This document shows, one piece after another, positions 8,400-16,118 of a stretch of DNA of 64,000 bases (positions within the stretch are counted from its first letter, which is position 1; every line of letters begins with the position of its first letter). The stretch comes from an uncultured Flavobacteriaceae bacterium (GTDB lineage Bacteria > Bacteroidota > Bacteroidia > Flavobacteriales > Flavobacteriaceae): contig CANMXP010000008.1 in NCBI GenBank assembly GCA_947501845.1, positions 124,001-188,000 on the forward strand, given 5' to 3'. The position numbers and the translations under genes are program-made. The notes beneath the pieces are model-generated. The model had not been told where the DNA came from. It made no database searches and saw only the letters and a program-made list of their open reading frames with translations.

Positions 8400-9725
8400 A
8401 TGACAACTATAGGTAACAAAGAATACTACAAAGGTATAGGCGAAATTAAATTTGAAGGAAAAGAATCCGACAACCCGTTAGCATTCAAATACTACAACCC
8501 AGATCAAGTTGTTGCAGGAAAAACGATGCGAGAGCATTTTAAATTTTCTGTAGCTTACTGGCATACATTCTGCGGACAAGGGTCTGATCCTTTTGGTCCT
8601 GGAACACAAAATTTCGAGTGGGATCAAGCTACAGATCCTCTACAAGCTGCCAAAGACAAAGCAGATGCTGCTTTTGAATTCATTACTAAAATGGGATTTG
8701 GCTACTACTGTTTCCACGACTATGATTTAATTCAAGAGGGGCCCTCTTTTGCCGAATCTGAAAAACGATTATTAACAATTACTGATTATCTTAAAGAAAA
8801 ACAAGCTGCTTCAGGCGCTAAGTTACTTTGGGGTACGGCTAATTGTTTTTCTAATCCCCGTTATATGAACGGAGCTGCTACAAATCCCGATTTCGATGTG
8901 GTAGCCAGAGCTGGTGGTCAAATTAAATTGGCCCTGGATGCAACAATTGCCCTAGGTGGTGAAAACTATGTATTTTGGGGAGGACGAGAAGGTTATATGT
9001 CTTTATTAAATACAGACATGGGACGTGAATTAGATCATATGGGACGCTTCTTAAATATGTGTAGAGATTATGCACGTGCACAAGGGTTTAAAGGAAACTT
9101 TTTTATAGAGCCTAAGCCTATGGAACCTTCTAAACACCAATATGATTTTGATTCTGCTACCTCTATAGGGTTCTTAAAAGAGTACGGGTTAGATACAGAT
9201 TTTAAAATTAATATCGAAGTGAACCACGCTACTTTAGCGCAGCATACTTTTCAACATGAGTTAGAAGTTGCTGCAAAAGCAGGCATGTTAGGAAGCTTAG
9301 ATGCTAACCGAGGTGATTACCAAAACGGATGGGATACAGATCAATTTCCAAACAATATCCAAGAAACCACTGAAGCCATGTTGGTGTTTTTAAAAGCAGG
9401 AGGTTTACAAGGCGGCGGTGTTAATTTTGATGCAAAAATTAGAAGAAATTCAACAGATTTAGAAGATGTTTTCCATGCGCATATTGGTGGTGCAGACACT
9501 TTTGCCAGAGCGCTATTAATTGCCGATAAAATTATAACATCTTCACCTTATGAAAAACTAAGGACAGAACGTTACAGCTCCTTCGATTCAGGAAAAGGAT
9601 TAGAATTTGAAAAAGGAAACTTGAATTTAGAAGATCTATATAAAATAGCTCAAGAAAATGGCGAATTATCTCTAAAAAGTGGAAAACAAGAATTGTTTGA
9701 GAACATTATTAATCAATATATCTAA
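8400..9725 (+). CDS. xylA: Xylose isomerase
   Basis: 441 residues, the long type-II form. The active-site landmarks are clear: the catalytic FHDYD His near residue 102, FWGGREGY near 195, metal-binding Glu in IEPKP near 236, [13 protein letters not shown] near 276-288 and the metal-binding Asp in [10 protein letters not shown] near 298-305. It interconverts D-xylose and D-xylulose with Mg2+ or Mn2+ in the cytosol. The gene is in the middle of the xylose operon, 18 nt upstream of the symporter. Confidence 0.95.
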   Translation: MTTIGNKEYYKGIGEIKFEGKESDNPLAFKYYNPDQVVAGKTMREHFKFSVAYWHTFCGQGSDPFGPGTQNFEWDQATDPLQAAKDKADAAFEFITKMGFGYYCFHDYDLIQEGPSFAESEKRLLTITDYLKEKQAASGAKLLWGTANCFSNPRYMNGAATNPDFDVVARAGGQIKLALDATIALGGENYVFWGGREGYMSLLNTDMGRELDHMGRFLNMCRDYARAQGFKGNFFIEPKPMEPSKHQYDFDSATSIGFLKEYGLDTDFKINIEVNHATLAQHTFQHELEVAAKAGMLGSLDANRGDYQNGWDTDQFPNNIQETTEAMLVFLKAGGLQGGGVNFDAKIRRNSTDLEDVFHAHIGGADTFARALLIADKIITSSPYEKLRTERYSSFDSGKGLEFEKGNLNLEDLYKIAQENGELSLKSGKQELFENIINQYI

Positions 9726-9743
9726 TCAACAAAATTATAAACT

Positions 9744-11417
9744 ATGAAGAATAATTTTTTAGCTGCACAATCGGTACTGGAAAATTTAGACTGGGTCGTG
9801 CTAGGCATTTATTTTCTAGCTCTTGTTGCAGTAGCCGTATGGGTGGTATTGCAAAAAAACAAGAATACCGAGGATTATTTTTTAGCAGGGCGAAACGTAG
9901 GCTGGTTTGTTATTGGAGCTTCAATTTTTGCTTCCAATATTGGATCTGAGCATGTCGTAGGTCTTGCTGGAACAGGTTTTGAATCTGGAACCCCTATGGC
10001 ACATTACGAGCTTCATGCTTGGATTGTATTATTATTAGGCTGGCTATTTTTACCATTTTATATTAGAAGTGGTGCCTTTACAATGCCCGAATTCTTAGAA
10101 AAACGTTTCGATTCGCGATCCAGATGGTTTTTATCTTTATTCTCATTAGTTGCATATGTACTTACTAAGGTATCTGTTACAATATATGCAGGTGGTATTG
10201 TTGTTTCAGAATTACTAGGAATTCCGTTTTGGTATGGCGCTATAGGCATTGTAGTCTTTACAGGGATTTATACCGTTATTGGTGGTATGAAGGCAGTAAT
10301 ATATACAGAAACATTACAAACCGTTATCTTAATATTAGGGTCTATAATTATCACTTATTTAGGATTGCAAGAAGTTGGAGGATGGTCTCAACTTAGAGAA
10401 ACAGTTACAGCAGTAAGTCCAGACCACTTTAATATGTGGAGACCCATGAGTGATCCTAATTTTCCATGGACTGGATTGTTAATAGGAGGAACCATTGTGG
10501 GTATTTGGTATTGGTGTACAGATCAATATATCGTACAAAGAACATTAGCTGCGAACAATATTAAGATAGGACGAAGAGGTGCTATTTTTGGTGCCTATTT
10601 GAAATTATTGCCTATTCTAATCTTTTTAGTACCTGGTATAATTGCCTTTGCTTTATCCATACAAAACCCAGAAGTTTTTTCTGTTGAAAAAGCAGATAGG
10701 GCATTCCCTATGCTTGTAAAAACGCTGTTGCCTGTCGGTTTAAAAGGATTGGTAGCTGGTGGTTTAATGGCCGCATTAATGAGTTCTTTGGCTTCTGTAT
10801 TTAACTCTTGTTCTACCATATTTACTATTGATATTTATAAAAAATTAAAACCTCATAAATCTGAAAAGTCTTTACTTATTACAGGTAAGGTTGCAACAGG
10901 ATTTATTGTAATATTAGGCATTATTTGGATTCCTATTATGGAAAAAATTGGAGGCGGCGTGATGTATCAATACCTTCAAAATGTACAATCGTATATAGCA
11001 CCACCAGTAACAGCAGTCTTTTTACTTGGTATTATATGGAAACGTGTAAATGCTTCAGCAGCAATTACGACATTACTTGCTGGATTAGGATTATTAATTA
11101 TACGACTGGCTTCCGAAATTTATTACCAACCTCAAATAATTGCTGGAGAGCATATAGATAGTTTTATTTATAGTTTTGCAACCATTAATTTTGCTCATAT
11201 GGCCATTTTCATGTTTATCTTTTCTGTAATACTTTGTATTTCGGTAAGTTTAGCAACTACAGCACCAGACTATAGTCTTATTAAAGGGCTTTCATTTGGC
11301 ACGCTTACAGATGAACAGAGAACTGCTAATAAAAATAGTTATGATCGCATAGATGTAGTCTTATCGGTCGTTCTTGTTTTATTAGTGATTGGTGTACTTA
11401 GCTATTTTACAGGATGA
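9744..11417 (+). CDS. Sodium/sugar symporter of the SSS family, probable xylose transporter
   Basis: 557 residues with about 14 hydrophobic segments, typical of SGLT-type sodium:solute symporters. Family signatures are NTEDYFLAGRNVGWFVIGASIFASNIGSEHVVGLAGTG cut across residues ~33-80 and the later GGLMAALMSSLASVFNSCSTIF core with its sodium-site Ser residues near 340-360. As the last gene of the gntR-xylB-xylA operon, 18 nt after xylA, it is the likely Na+-driven importer of xylose. Glucose or galactose remains possible, as SGLT proteins vary. Confidence 0.85.
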   Translation: MKNNFLAAQSVLENLDWVVLGIYFLALVAVAVWVVLQKNKNTEDYFLAGRNVGWFVIGASIFASNIGSEHVVGLAGTGFESGTPMAHYELHAWIVLLLGWLFLPFYIRSGAFTMPEFLEKRFDSRSRWFLSLFSLVAYVLTKVSVTIYAGGIVVSELLGIPFWYGAIGIVVFTGIYTVIGGMKAVIYTETLQTVILILGSIIITYLGLQEVGGWSQLRETVTAVSPDHFNMWRPMSDPNFPWTGLLIGGTIVGIWYWCTDQYIVQRTLAANNIKIGRRGAIFGAYLKLLPILIFLVPGIIAFALSIQNPEVFSVEKADRAFPMLVKTLLPVGLKGLVAGGLMAALMSSLASVFNSCSTIFTIDIYKKLKPHKSEKSLLITGKVATGFIVILGIIWIPIMEKIGGGVMYQYLQNVQSYIAPPVTAVFLLGIIWKRVNASAAITTLLAGLGLLIIRLASEIYYQPQIIAGEHIDSFIYSFATINFAHMAIFMFIFSVILCISVSLATTAPDYSLIKGLSFGTLTDEQRTANKNSYDRIDVVLSVVLVLLVIGVLSYFTG

Positions 11418-11484
11418 TAATTTATATGAGTTCGATGAATACTGAAGTTATTATTTTGGTAATAATTATAACTATCGCTCAAAA

Positions 11485-11522
11485 AAGAACCCTTTTGAAT
11501 ACATGTATTCAAAAGGGTTCTT
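11485..11522. terminator. 38-bp perfect palindrome, bidirectional terminator
   Basis: Positions 11485-11522 are perfectly self-complementary around the centre at 11503/11504 (17-bp arms around CATG). Read on the minus strand the stem is followed by six T, giving a good terminator for the small gene starting at 11822. Read on the plus strand the T run is poor, but the stem could still end the xylose operon. Confidence 0.72.
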
Positions 11523-11552
11523 CAATTAGAAAGGGATTATTTTAATTTTTAA

Positions 11553-11822
11553 TTAACTGACTCTTTGTTTTTCTTTCATTTTTTCCAACAACATAAGCTC
11601 ATGTTTAATTTCTTCTTTTCGTTTATTAAACTTACGAAACTTCTCTTCTCTAATCTCTTGATTTTTAAGACGCTGCTGACGTCTTAATTCTTCTTTCTGA
11701 GCATCTCTTTTTTTTGCTCTATTAAGTCTAATTTTTTCCATGGCTACCGACATATACGAGTAACCATACATACTTAAAAATAGTAACGCAATAATGCCTA
11801 ATATTATGTAACCGTTTTCCAT
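11553..11822 (-). CDS. Small single-pass membrane protein with a highly charged coiled-coil tail
   Basis: 89 residues. Residues ~5-27 (IILGIIALLFLSMYGYSYM) form one membrane helix. The rest is almost entirely Lys, Arg, Glu and Gln with heptad-like spacing, predicted to be a long cytoplasmic helix. I recognise no family and give no function. It stands alone on the minus strand, with a terminator-like palindrome 30 nt past its stop. Low-complexity charge makes homology assignment by eye unreliable, but the open frame and clear start support a real gene. Confidence 0.6.
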   Translation of the reverse strand: MENGYIILGIIALLFLSMYGYSYMSVAMEKIRLNRAKKRDAQKEELRRQQRLKNQEIREEKFRKFNKRKEEIKHELMLLEKMKEKQRVS

Positions 11823-12112
11823 CTTATTTTAAATAATAATAAAGTTAAAGCCTTAAAAAGAAGCTACTTAAGTATAAAATAGCGAACTTTTATATAAAGA
11901 TAGAGAAAATGGTTTCTCTTTTAAAAATAAAAAAGGTAAAGTACCCAAAAAGTAGTTGAACGAGCTATTTAGCAGAAAACAGGCCCATGTAATTCTAATT
12001 AAAACCGCACAATAATTATATTAGCACTTGTCTTAATTTTGTATTGTGTCATTTTTATTGATTTGGTATGAATACGGCATATACTTCCTTTAACCCTTAA
12101 ATTGTTTAAGAA

Positions 12113-12985
12113 CTAATCCATTTTCTCTTTAAAGAAATTGATTTCTTTCAAATTTTTATTCTTTAGTTTATATGAATAAAATCTTTTTTGATCTACAGCT
12201 TTTAACGATTTAAAAGGTGAAATAATTAAATTATTCTCTAATTCTATTTCGCATAAATGTTTAGGAACAATACTTAAACCTTCATTGTTCTTTATAGCTT
12301 CAATAATATCTAAATAAGAAGGCAAAATATATCTGGGTATTATTTTAGGATTAGTGTTGAAATTAGCTTCCCAAAATTCTTTTATTTCTCCTTGATCATT
12401 ATCATATGTAAACCACGTTTGCTTCTGCAACCATTTAATGAGTTGTTTTTCATCTTTTTCTAAATCTTCTGGAATACCCATACTTTTTGAGCTTATCAAC
12501 ACCAAATCTTCATTTTTAAAAAAAGCAAACTCATGGTCATATAAAACGTGCTTTTTTATTCCAACAAGTAACTGTATTTTATCTGTTTCAAGAGCTTCAA
12601 CCAGTTCTCTTTCATTTCCAAAATGGGTCACAATATACATGTCAAAAGCATAAATTTTTTGAATGAGTTCTTTTTTGAAAAAATCAGATGTACATCCAAT
12701 AGCTATAGCAAAACGCGCTTTTTTTGATCTTCTATTTGAGTAATGTTCTACTTTCTCTAATTCTTGCAGTGGGTTATTAATTTGGGTGTATAAAAACTTA
12801 CCATACTCGGTAGGTGCTAGTTTTCGTGTAGTTCTTTCAAATAATTTTTTACCAATATGATTTTCAAGCGCAGATAAGTGTTTACTAACTCCTGGTTGAG
12901 TCATATTTAATTTTTTTGAAGCTTCGGTAATATTACAGCATTCGTAAATAGTACCAAATGTTCTCAACCATTCCAAATTAATCAT
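12113..12985 (-). CDS. LysR-family transcriptional regulator
   Basis: 290 residues from the ATG at 12985. The frame stays open to 13030, but that extension would put a hydrophobic stretch before the DNA-binding domain. The N-terminus MINLEWLRTF and the helix-turn-helix (ITEASKKLNMTQPGVSKHLSALENHIGKKLFER, residues ~18-50) are classical LysR, followed by a periplasmic-binding-type effector domain. It is divergent from the flavin oxidoreductase gene 78 nt away, so by the usual LysR arrangement it probably regulates that gene. The inducer is unknown. Confidence 0.88.
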   Translation of the reverse strand: MINLEWLRTFGTIYECCNITEASKKLNMTQPGVSKHLSALENHIGKKLFERTTRKLAPTEYGKFLYTQINNPLQELEKVEHYSNRRSKKARFAIAIGCTSDFFKKELIQKIYAFDMYIVTHFGNERELVEALETDKIQLLVGIKKHVLYDHEFAFFKNEDLVLISSKSMGIPEDLEKDEKQLIKWLQKQTWFTYDNDQGEIKEFWEANFNTNPKIIPRYILPSYLDIIEAIKNNEGLSIVPKHLCEIELENNLIISPFKSLKAVDQKRFYSYKLKNKNLKEINFFKEKMD

Positions 12986-13041
12986 AACAATAGTTATAAA
13001 TAAGAAAACAAAAATAATTAAAATTATCAATCAGTTGTATT

Positions 13042-13049
13042 TACTTTTG
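13042..13049 (+). promoter_or_regulatory. Promoter -7 box for the NAD(P)H oxidoreductase gene
   Basis: TACTTTTG matches TAnnTTTG exactly and ends 14 nt before the start codon at 13064. The 78-nt divergent spacer would also hold the LysR binding site. No convincing TTG lies at the expected distance upstream. Confidence 0.45.
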
Positions 13050-13063
13050 AAAAAAATAAAATT

Positions 13064-13684
13064 ATGTCAAAAACATTAATAATAACATATACGCCTAGAA
13101 AGGGTTCATACACAAAAGTCTTAGTTAATGAATTCACAAAATTAGCAAAAGAAAAAACAGAAATTACTTATCTGGATTTATGCAAAACACCACCAGATTT
13201 ATTATTGTATGAAAATCTAAATATGACAATGGAATGGAATAAAGGTAAAAGAGATTTTTCGGAGTCAGAACAGTCTATTTTATCTAATCACCATAAACTT
13301 ACTGAACAAATTCTTGAAACAGATAATATTGTTTTGGCTTTTCCAATATATAATTTTACCATGCCTGCGACCGTAAAGGCATGGATAGATGCTATTGTTG
13401 TTAGTAATAAAACTTTTTCTTTTAACCCAGAAACTGGTTTTATAGGACTCTGTAATGATAAAAAAGCAGTATCAATTATTGTTAGTGGATTTGACTACAG
13501 CAATTCTAGCAATGTAAAAGAATATGCATCACCTACTATAAAACAAAATCTTAATTTTATTGGCGTCTCTTCAGAACAAATCTCTGCTTTTGGGGTTGAC
13601 CAAAATAGAGATCAATTAGATGCTATTTTAGGCAATGCTAAACTTGAAATTAAAAACGTGGTCGATAGATGGTTCTCAAATTAA
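13064..13684 (+). CDS. Flavodoxin-fold NAD(P)H-dependent oxidoreductase (AzoR/quinone reductase-like)
   Basis: 206 residues. The flavodoxin-like start LIITYTPRKGSYTKVLVNEF contains the FMN phosphate loop. FPIYNFTMPATVKAWID near residues 99-115 is the hallmark of the AzoR/NQO-like family. Members reduce quinones, azo dyes or nitro compounds with NAD(P)H through FMN and act as detoxifying enzymes. It is divergent from a LysR gene, the common arrangement for an inducible detoxification enzyme. The substrate cannot be told from sequence. Confidence 0.82.
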   Translation: MSKTLIITYTPRKGSYTKVLVNEFTKLAKEKTEITYLDLCKTPPDLLLYENLNMTMEWNKGKRDFSESEQSILSNHHKLTEQILETDNIVLAFPIYNFTMPATVKAWIDAIVVSNKTFSFNPETGFIGLCNDKKAVSIIVSGFDYSNSSNVKEYASPTIKQNLNFIGVSSEQISAFGVDQNRDQLDAILGNAKLEIKNVVDRWFSN

Positions 13685-13703
13685 TAACAAGTGTTTCACA
13701 AAT

Positions 13704-14111
13704 TCAATAGCGTTCGCTTAAATTTAATTTGAAACCTTCCTTTTTCCAATTCATTATGCCTCCTTCTAAATCGTATATTTCGGTAAAACCAGCTTTCAAT
13801 AATTTTTTACTGCTTTTTGCACTACGCTTTCCCGATCTACAGTACAAAATAACAGGCTTAGTTTTATCTAATTTTTGAATCTCTGAATCAAAATTAATCG
13901 ATAAGTAATCTATATTTTGCGCACCTATAATATGTTCTTTTTTAAACTCTTTGGAGGTTCTAACATCAATAAATTGCATAAAATCTTCCTTCAAAAATGT
14001 TTGTGCCTCTTTTGGAGGAAGTACTTTTATAATCCCTTTAGATGGTAATTCTTTACAACTAGTAATACCTATGCCCAGCAGGGAACATAAAAATAGAATG
14101 AAGCGCTTCAT
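13704..14111 (-). CDS. Rhodanese-like lipoprotein
   Basis: 135 residues with a lipoprotein signal (ISGIGITSC-like lipobox, Cys at about 19), so it is exported. One rhodanese domain follows: FIDVRTSKEFKKEHIIGA near residues 47-64 and the active-site loop YCRSGKRSAKS near 90-100 with the catalytic Cys. The domain carries persulfide sulfur. It lies 7 nt after a second rhodanese on the same strand, so one transcript makes a cytosolic and an exported version. Confidence 0.85.
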   Translation of the reverse strand: MKRFILFLCSLLGIGITSCKELPSKGIIKVLPPKEAQTFLKEDFMQFIDVRTSKEFKKEHIIGAQNIDYLSINFDSEIQKLDKTKPVILYCRSGKRSAKSSKKLLKAGFTEIYDLEGGIMNWKKEGFKLNLSERY

Positions 14112-14118
14112 TTGGCTA

Positions 14119-14436
14119 TTAGTCTAAATCAACTAAGTCGCCTCCCCATTCTAAAATACCACCTTCAAGATTATACGTGTTTTCGAAACCTAATTCTTCC
14201 ATAATAGCACAAGCTTGTCCACTTCTATTACCCGAACGACAATAAACATAATAGTTTTTGTCTTTATCTAAGTCTTCGACTTCTGAAATAAACTCTTGCC
14301 CCCTATATATATCTATATGTATCGCATTAGCTATAATACCTTCGGCAACTTCTTCATCTGTTCTTACATCTAATACAACTGCGTTATTATCATCAGAGAG
14401 TTGCGATGTCCATTCATCTTGTGTTAAATCTTCCAT
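14119..14436 (-). CDS. Rhodanese-like domain protein, cytosolic
   Basis: 105 residues with no signal peptide: a stand-alone rhodanese domain. VVLDVRTDEEVAEGII is near residues 20-35, and the active-site loop YCRSGNRSGQA is near 64-74 with the catalytic Cys. The family moves sulfane sulfur; the physiological acceptor is unknown. It is the first gene of a two-gene unit with the exported rhodanese and has a TAnnTTTG-type box 28 nt upstream. Confidence 0.87.
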   Translation of the reverse strand: MEDLTQDEWTSQLSDDNNAVVLDVRTDEEVAEGIIANAIHIDIYRGQEFISEVEDLDKDKNYYVYCRSGNRSGQACAIMEELGFENTYNLEGGILEWGGDLVDLD

Positions 14437-14463
14437 TATTTTAAAAATTTAATTATATAAGTA

Positions 14464-14471
14464 CAAAATTA
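14464..14471 (-). promoter_or_regulatory. Promoter -7 box for the rhodanese pair
   Basis: On the minus strand this reads TAATTTTG, an exact TAnnTTTG match, ending 28 nt before the start codon at 14436. No TTG is evident 20 bp upstream. Confidence 0.45.
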
Positions 14472-14490
14472 GTACATCTAAAATTATAGA

Positions 14491-14523
14491 CGAAAAAAAA
14501 CCTGAAATATTACACTTCAGGTT
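14491..14523 (-). terminator. Intrinsic terminator of the thioredoxin-fold gene pair
   Basis: An 8-bp stem AACCTGAA/TTCAGGTT (14499-14506 with 14516-14523), a 9-nt loop and, on the minus strand, a run of eight T. It lies about 80 nt beyond the stop of the upstream thioredoxin-fold gene. Confidence 0.78.
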
Positions 14524-14603
14524 GTTGTAAATATTTAGCTACTTTTTTTAGATTTTATACATTAACAAAAATCCGTTATGGAAATGTTCTTATAAAAATT
14601 ATT

Positions 14604-15227
14604 TTAAACCTTTATAGAACAACCAATAGCTTTGGTTTCCGTTTTTTTAATTTCCTTTCCTTCTAAAAGGGCATCAACAGCATTTTCGACATATTTTGTT
14701 TTTACTGCCGAAGCACTTTTATAATTATCATCTATAGCACCAATGTATTTTACCACATGTCCCTTAGCTGTTTTTTGCAATAAAAATATATGAGGCGTTT
14801 TAGTAGCACCGAATTTAGGATATACCTTTTGCCCCTTATCTAACAAATACGGAAAAGTAAACCCTTTACTTTTTGCACGTGCTTTCATAGCCTCCATGTT
14901 ATCGCCAGGCTTAACATCTGTATTGTTTGGCATAATAGCTATCACAGGAAAACCTTTAGATGCGTACTTTTTGTTTAAATCGTTAATTCTATCCTCGTAC
15001 ATAACAGCATAAGGACAAGTGTTACAAGTAAAGGTTACTATGAAACCTTTGGCATCTTTATAATCTGATAACGATACCATATTACCATCTATATTCTCTA
15101 GCGAAAAGTCTTCGGCTATATCGCCTATTTTATAACCCTCCCCTATTGGGGCTGTGTTATACATTGTGAATGCACTTATAAAAAGCACAATAAATGCCAC
15201 CGATATTATCTTAACTCCCTTTTTCAT
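14604..15227 (-). CDS. Exported thioredoxin-like (AhpC/TSA-redoxin) protein
   Basis: 207 residues. A hydrophobic N-terminal segment (~8-24) acts as signal or anchor. The redoxin domain follows: GDIAEDFSLENIDG near residue 35-48, and TFTCNTCPYAV near 70-80, a CxxC-type site in the position of the peroxiredoxin/thioredoxin Cys. This resembles the conserved Bacteroidota thioredoxin-family proteins with CNTCPYA. Probable role is extracytoplasmic thiol exchange; the partner is unknown. It follows a TlpA-like lipoprotein gene by 6 nt. Confidence 0.82.
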   Translation of the reverse strand: MKKGVKIISVAFIVLFISAFTMYNTAPIGEGYKIGDIAEDFSLENIDGNMVSLSDYKDAKGFIVTFTCNTCPYAVMYEDRINDLNKKYASKGFPVIAIMPNNTDVKPGDNMEAMKARAKSKGFTFPYLLDKGQKVYPKFGATKTPHIFLLQKTAKGHVVKYIGAIDDNYKSASAVKTKYVENAVDALLEGKEIKKTETKAIGCSIKV

Positions 15228-15233
15228 ATATAT

Positions 15234-15779
15234 TTAGTTTAAAAAATGTTTAACCTCTGTCTCTAATGCCTCATAAGTAAATGATCCCTCAAAAAACTTA
15301 CTATCATCATTTTTGTATATAATGGTTGCTGGTATAGCTCCAGACCAGTCTTTATTAACTTTAGGTATCCATGAATTCATATCAGCATCATCTAAAGCAA
15401 TGACTTTAGATTTTAAATTTTTCTTCTTGATAAAAGGTTTAAGTTTCGATTCGTATAAATGAGGAAAATCCAAACTAACCAAAACAACTTCTACATTTTT
15501 ATTACTGTATTGCTCATTTATTTTTTCAAAATATGGCAATTCCTTTACACAAGGCACACACCAAGTTGCCCAAAAATTAATGATATACACTTTGCCGTCC
15601 TTTTTATTTAGGAACTTTTTAAAGCCATTATAATCATATACCTCTAATTTAATATCTTTAGAACTAATGGTTTTACCAGCTTCTTTACTAGCAATATCTA
15701 TACTTTTTGTGGCAGTTTTATGCGCATGCTTGCAACTTGTTATTATTAATATTGCAACAATTAACAGTTTTAATTTCAT
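15234..15779 (-). CDS. TlpA-like thioredoxin lipoprotein
   Basis: 181 residues from the ATG at 15779, chosen because it gives a clean lipoprotein signal (LIVAILIITSC, Cys at about 16). The longer frame to 15827 would bury that signal. The thioredoxin domain has FWATWCVPCVKELPYF near residues 78-93, with a WCxxC redox site and the TlpA/ResA-type VPCVKE. It probably reduces or transfers disulfides in the periplasm. It is the first gene of a two-gene unit with the redoxin protein. Confidence 0.87.
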   Translation of the reverse strand: MKLKLLIVAILIITSCKHAHKTATKSIDIASKEAGKTISSKDIKLEVYDYNGFKKFLNKKDGKVYIINFWATWCVPCVKELPYFEKINEQYSNKNVEVVLVSLDFPHLYESKLKPFIKKKNLKSKVIALDDADMNSWIPKVNKDWSGAIPATIIYKNDDSKFFEGSFTYEALETEVKHFLN

Positions 15780-15855
15780 AGCCTTAAATTTAATTAATAC
15801 TTCACTGTTTATATTATAGTTTAACAAACTTTTATATAAAAAATGTTTTAAACTA

Positions 15856-15886
15856 TTGTGTATTTATATTTTCATTTCTATATTTG
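15856..15886 (+). promoter_or_regulatory. trp operon promoter
   Basis: TTG at 15856-15858, a 20-bp spacer and TATATTTG at 15879-15886 match the Bacteroidota sigma consensus exactly. Transcription would start near 15892, about 13 nt before the leader peptide ATG. This is among the best promoter matches in the window. Confidence 0.8.
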
Positions 15887-15904
15887 AACCAAGAAAAATC
15901 AAAA

Positions 15905-15961
15905 ATGAACACAATTTTAAATAATACTTGGTGGTGGAGCTTCAGAAACTTACGTTCGTGA
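15905..15961 (+). CDS. trpL: trp operon leader peptide
   Basis: An 18-residue frame, MNTILNNTWWWSFRNLRS, with three consecutive Trp codons (15929-15937) and a TGA stop at 15959-15961. It begins just downstream of a consensus promoter and precedes a terminator hairpin and trpE. Three adjacent TGG codons in so short a frame are unlikely by chance. The arrangement is that of a classical attenuator, in which ribosomes stall at the Trp codons when charged tRNA-Trp is scarce. The mechanism is established for enteric trp operons and inferred here. Confidence 0.87.
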   Translation: MNTILNNTWWWSFRNLRS

Positions 15962-15994
15962 AGAAAACCTAGTATATTTAAAACTTAAAATATC

Positions 15995-16028
15995 AAAAAA
16001 GGCTTGTCATTCACGACAGGCCTTTTTT
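15995..16028 (+). terminator. trp attenuator terminator
   Basis: The stem is 15995-16008 with 16015-16028 (14 bp including one G-U pair), with a 6-nt loop, and the T run forms the right arm end. It lies between the leader peptide and trpE. The 7-nt segment around the leader stop codon (TCGTGAA, 15957-15963) is complementary to the loop and start of the right arm (TTCACGA, 16010-16016), a possible competing pairing. Confidence 0.85.
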
Positions 16029-16118
16029 AATACATATTTTTAACGACAAAAGATTAATAATAAATTTCCGCTCTCAGACCAGTTCAGAGTGAAACTCGGA
16101 AAAGACATAAGAAATAAT

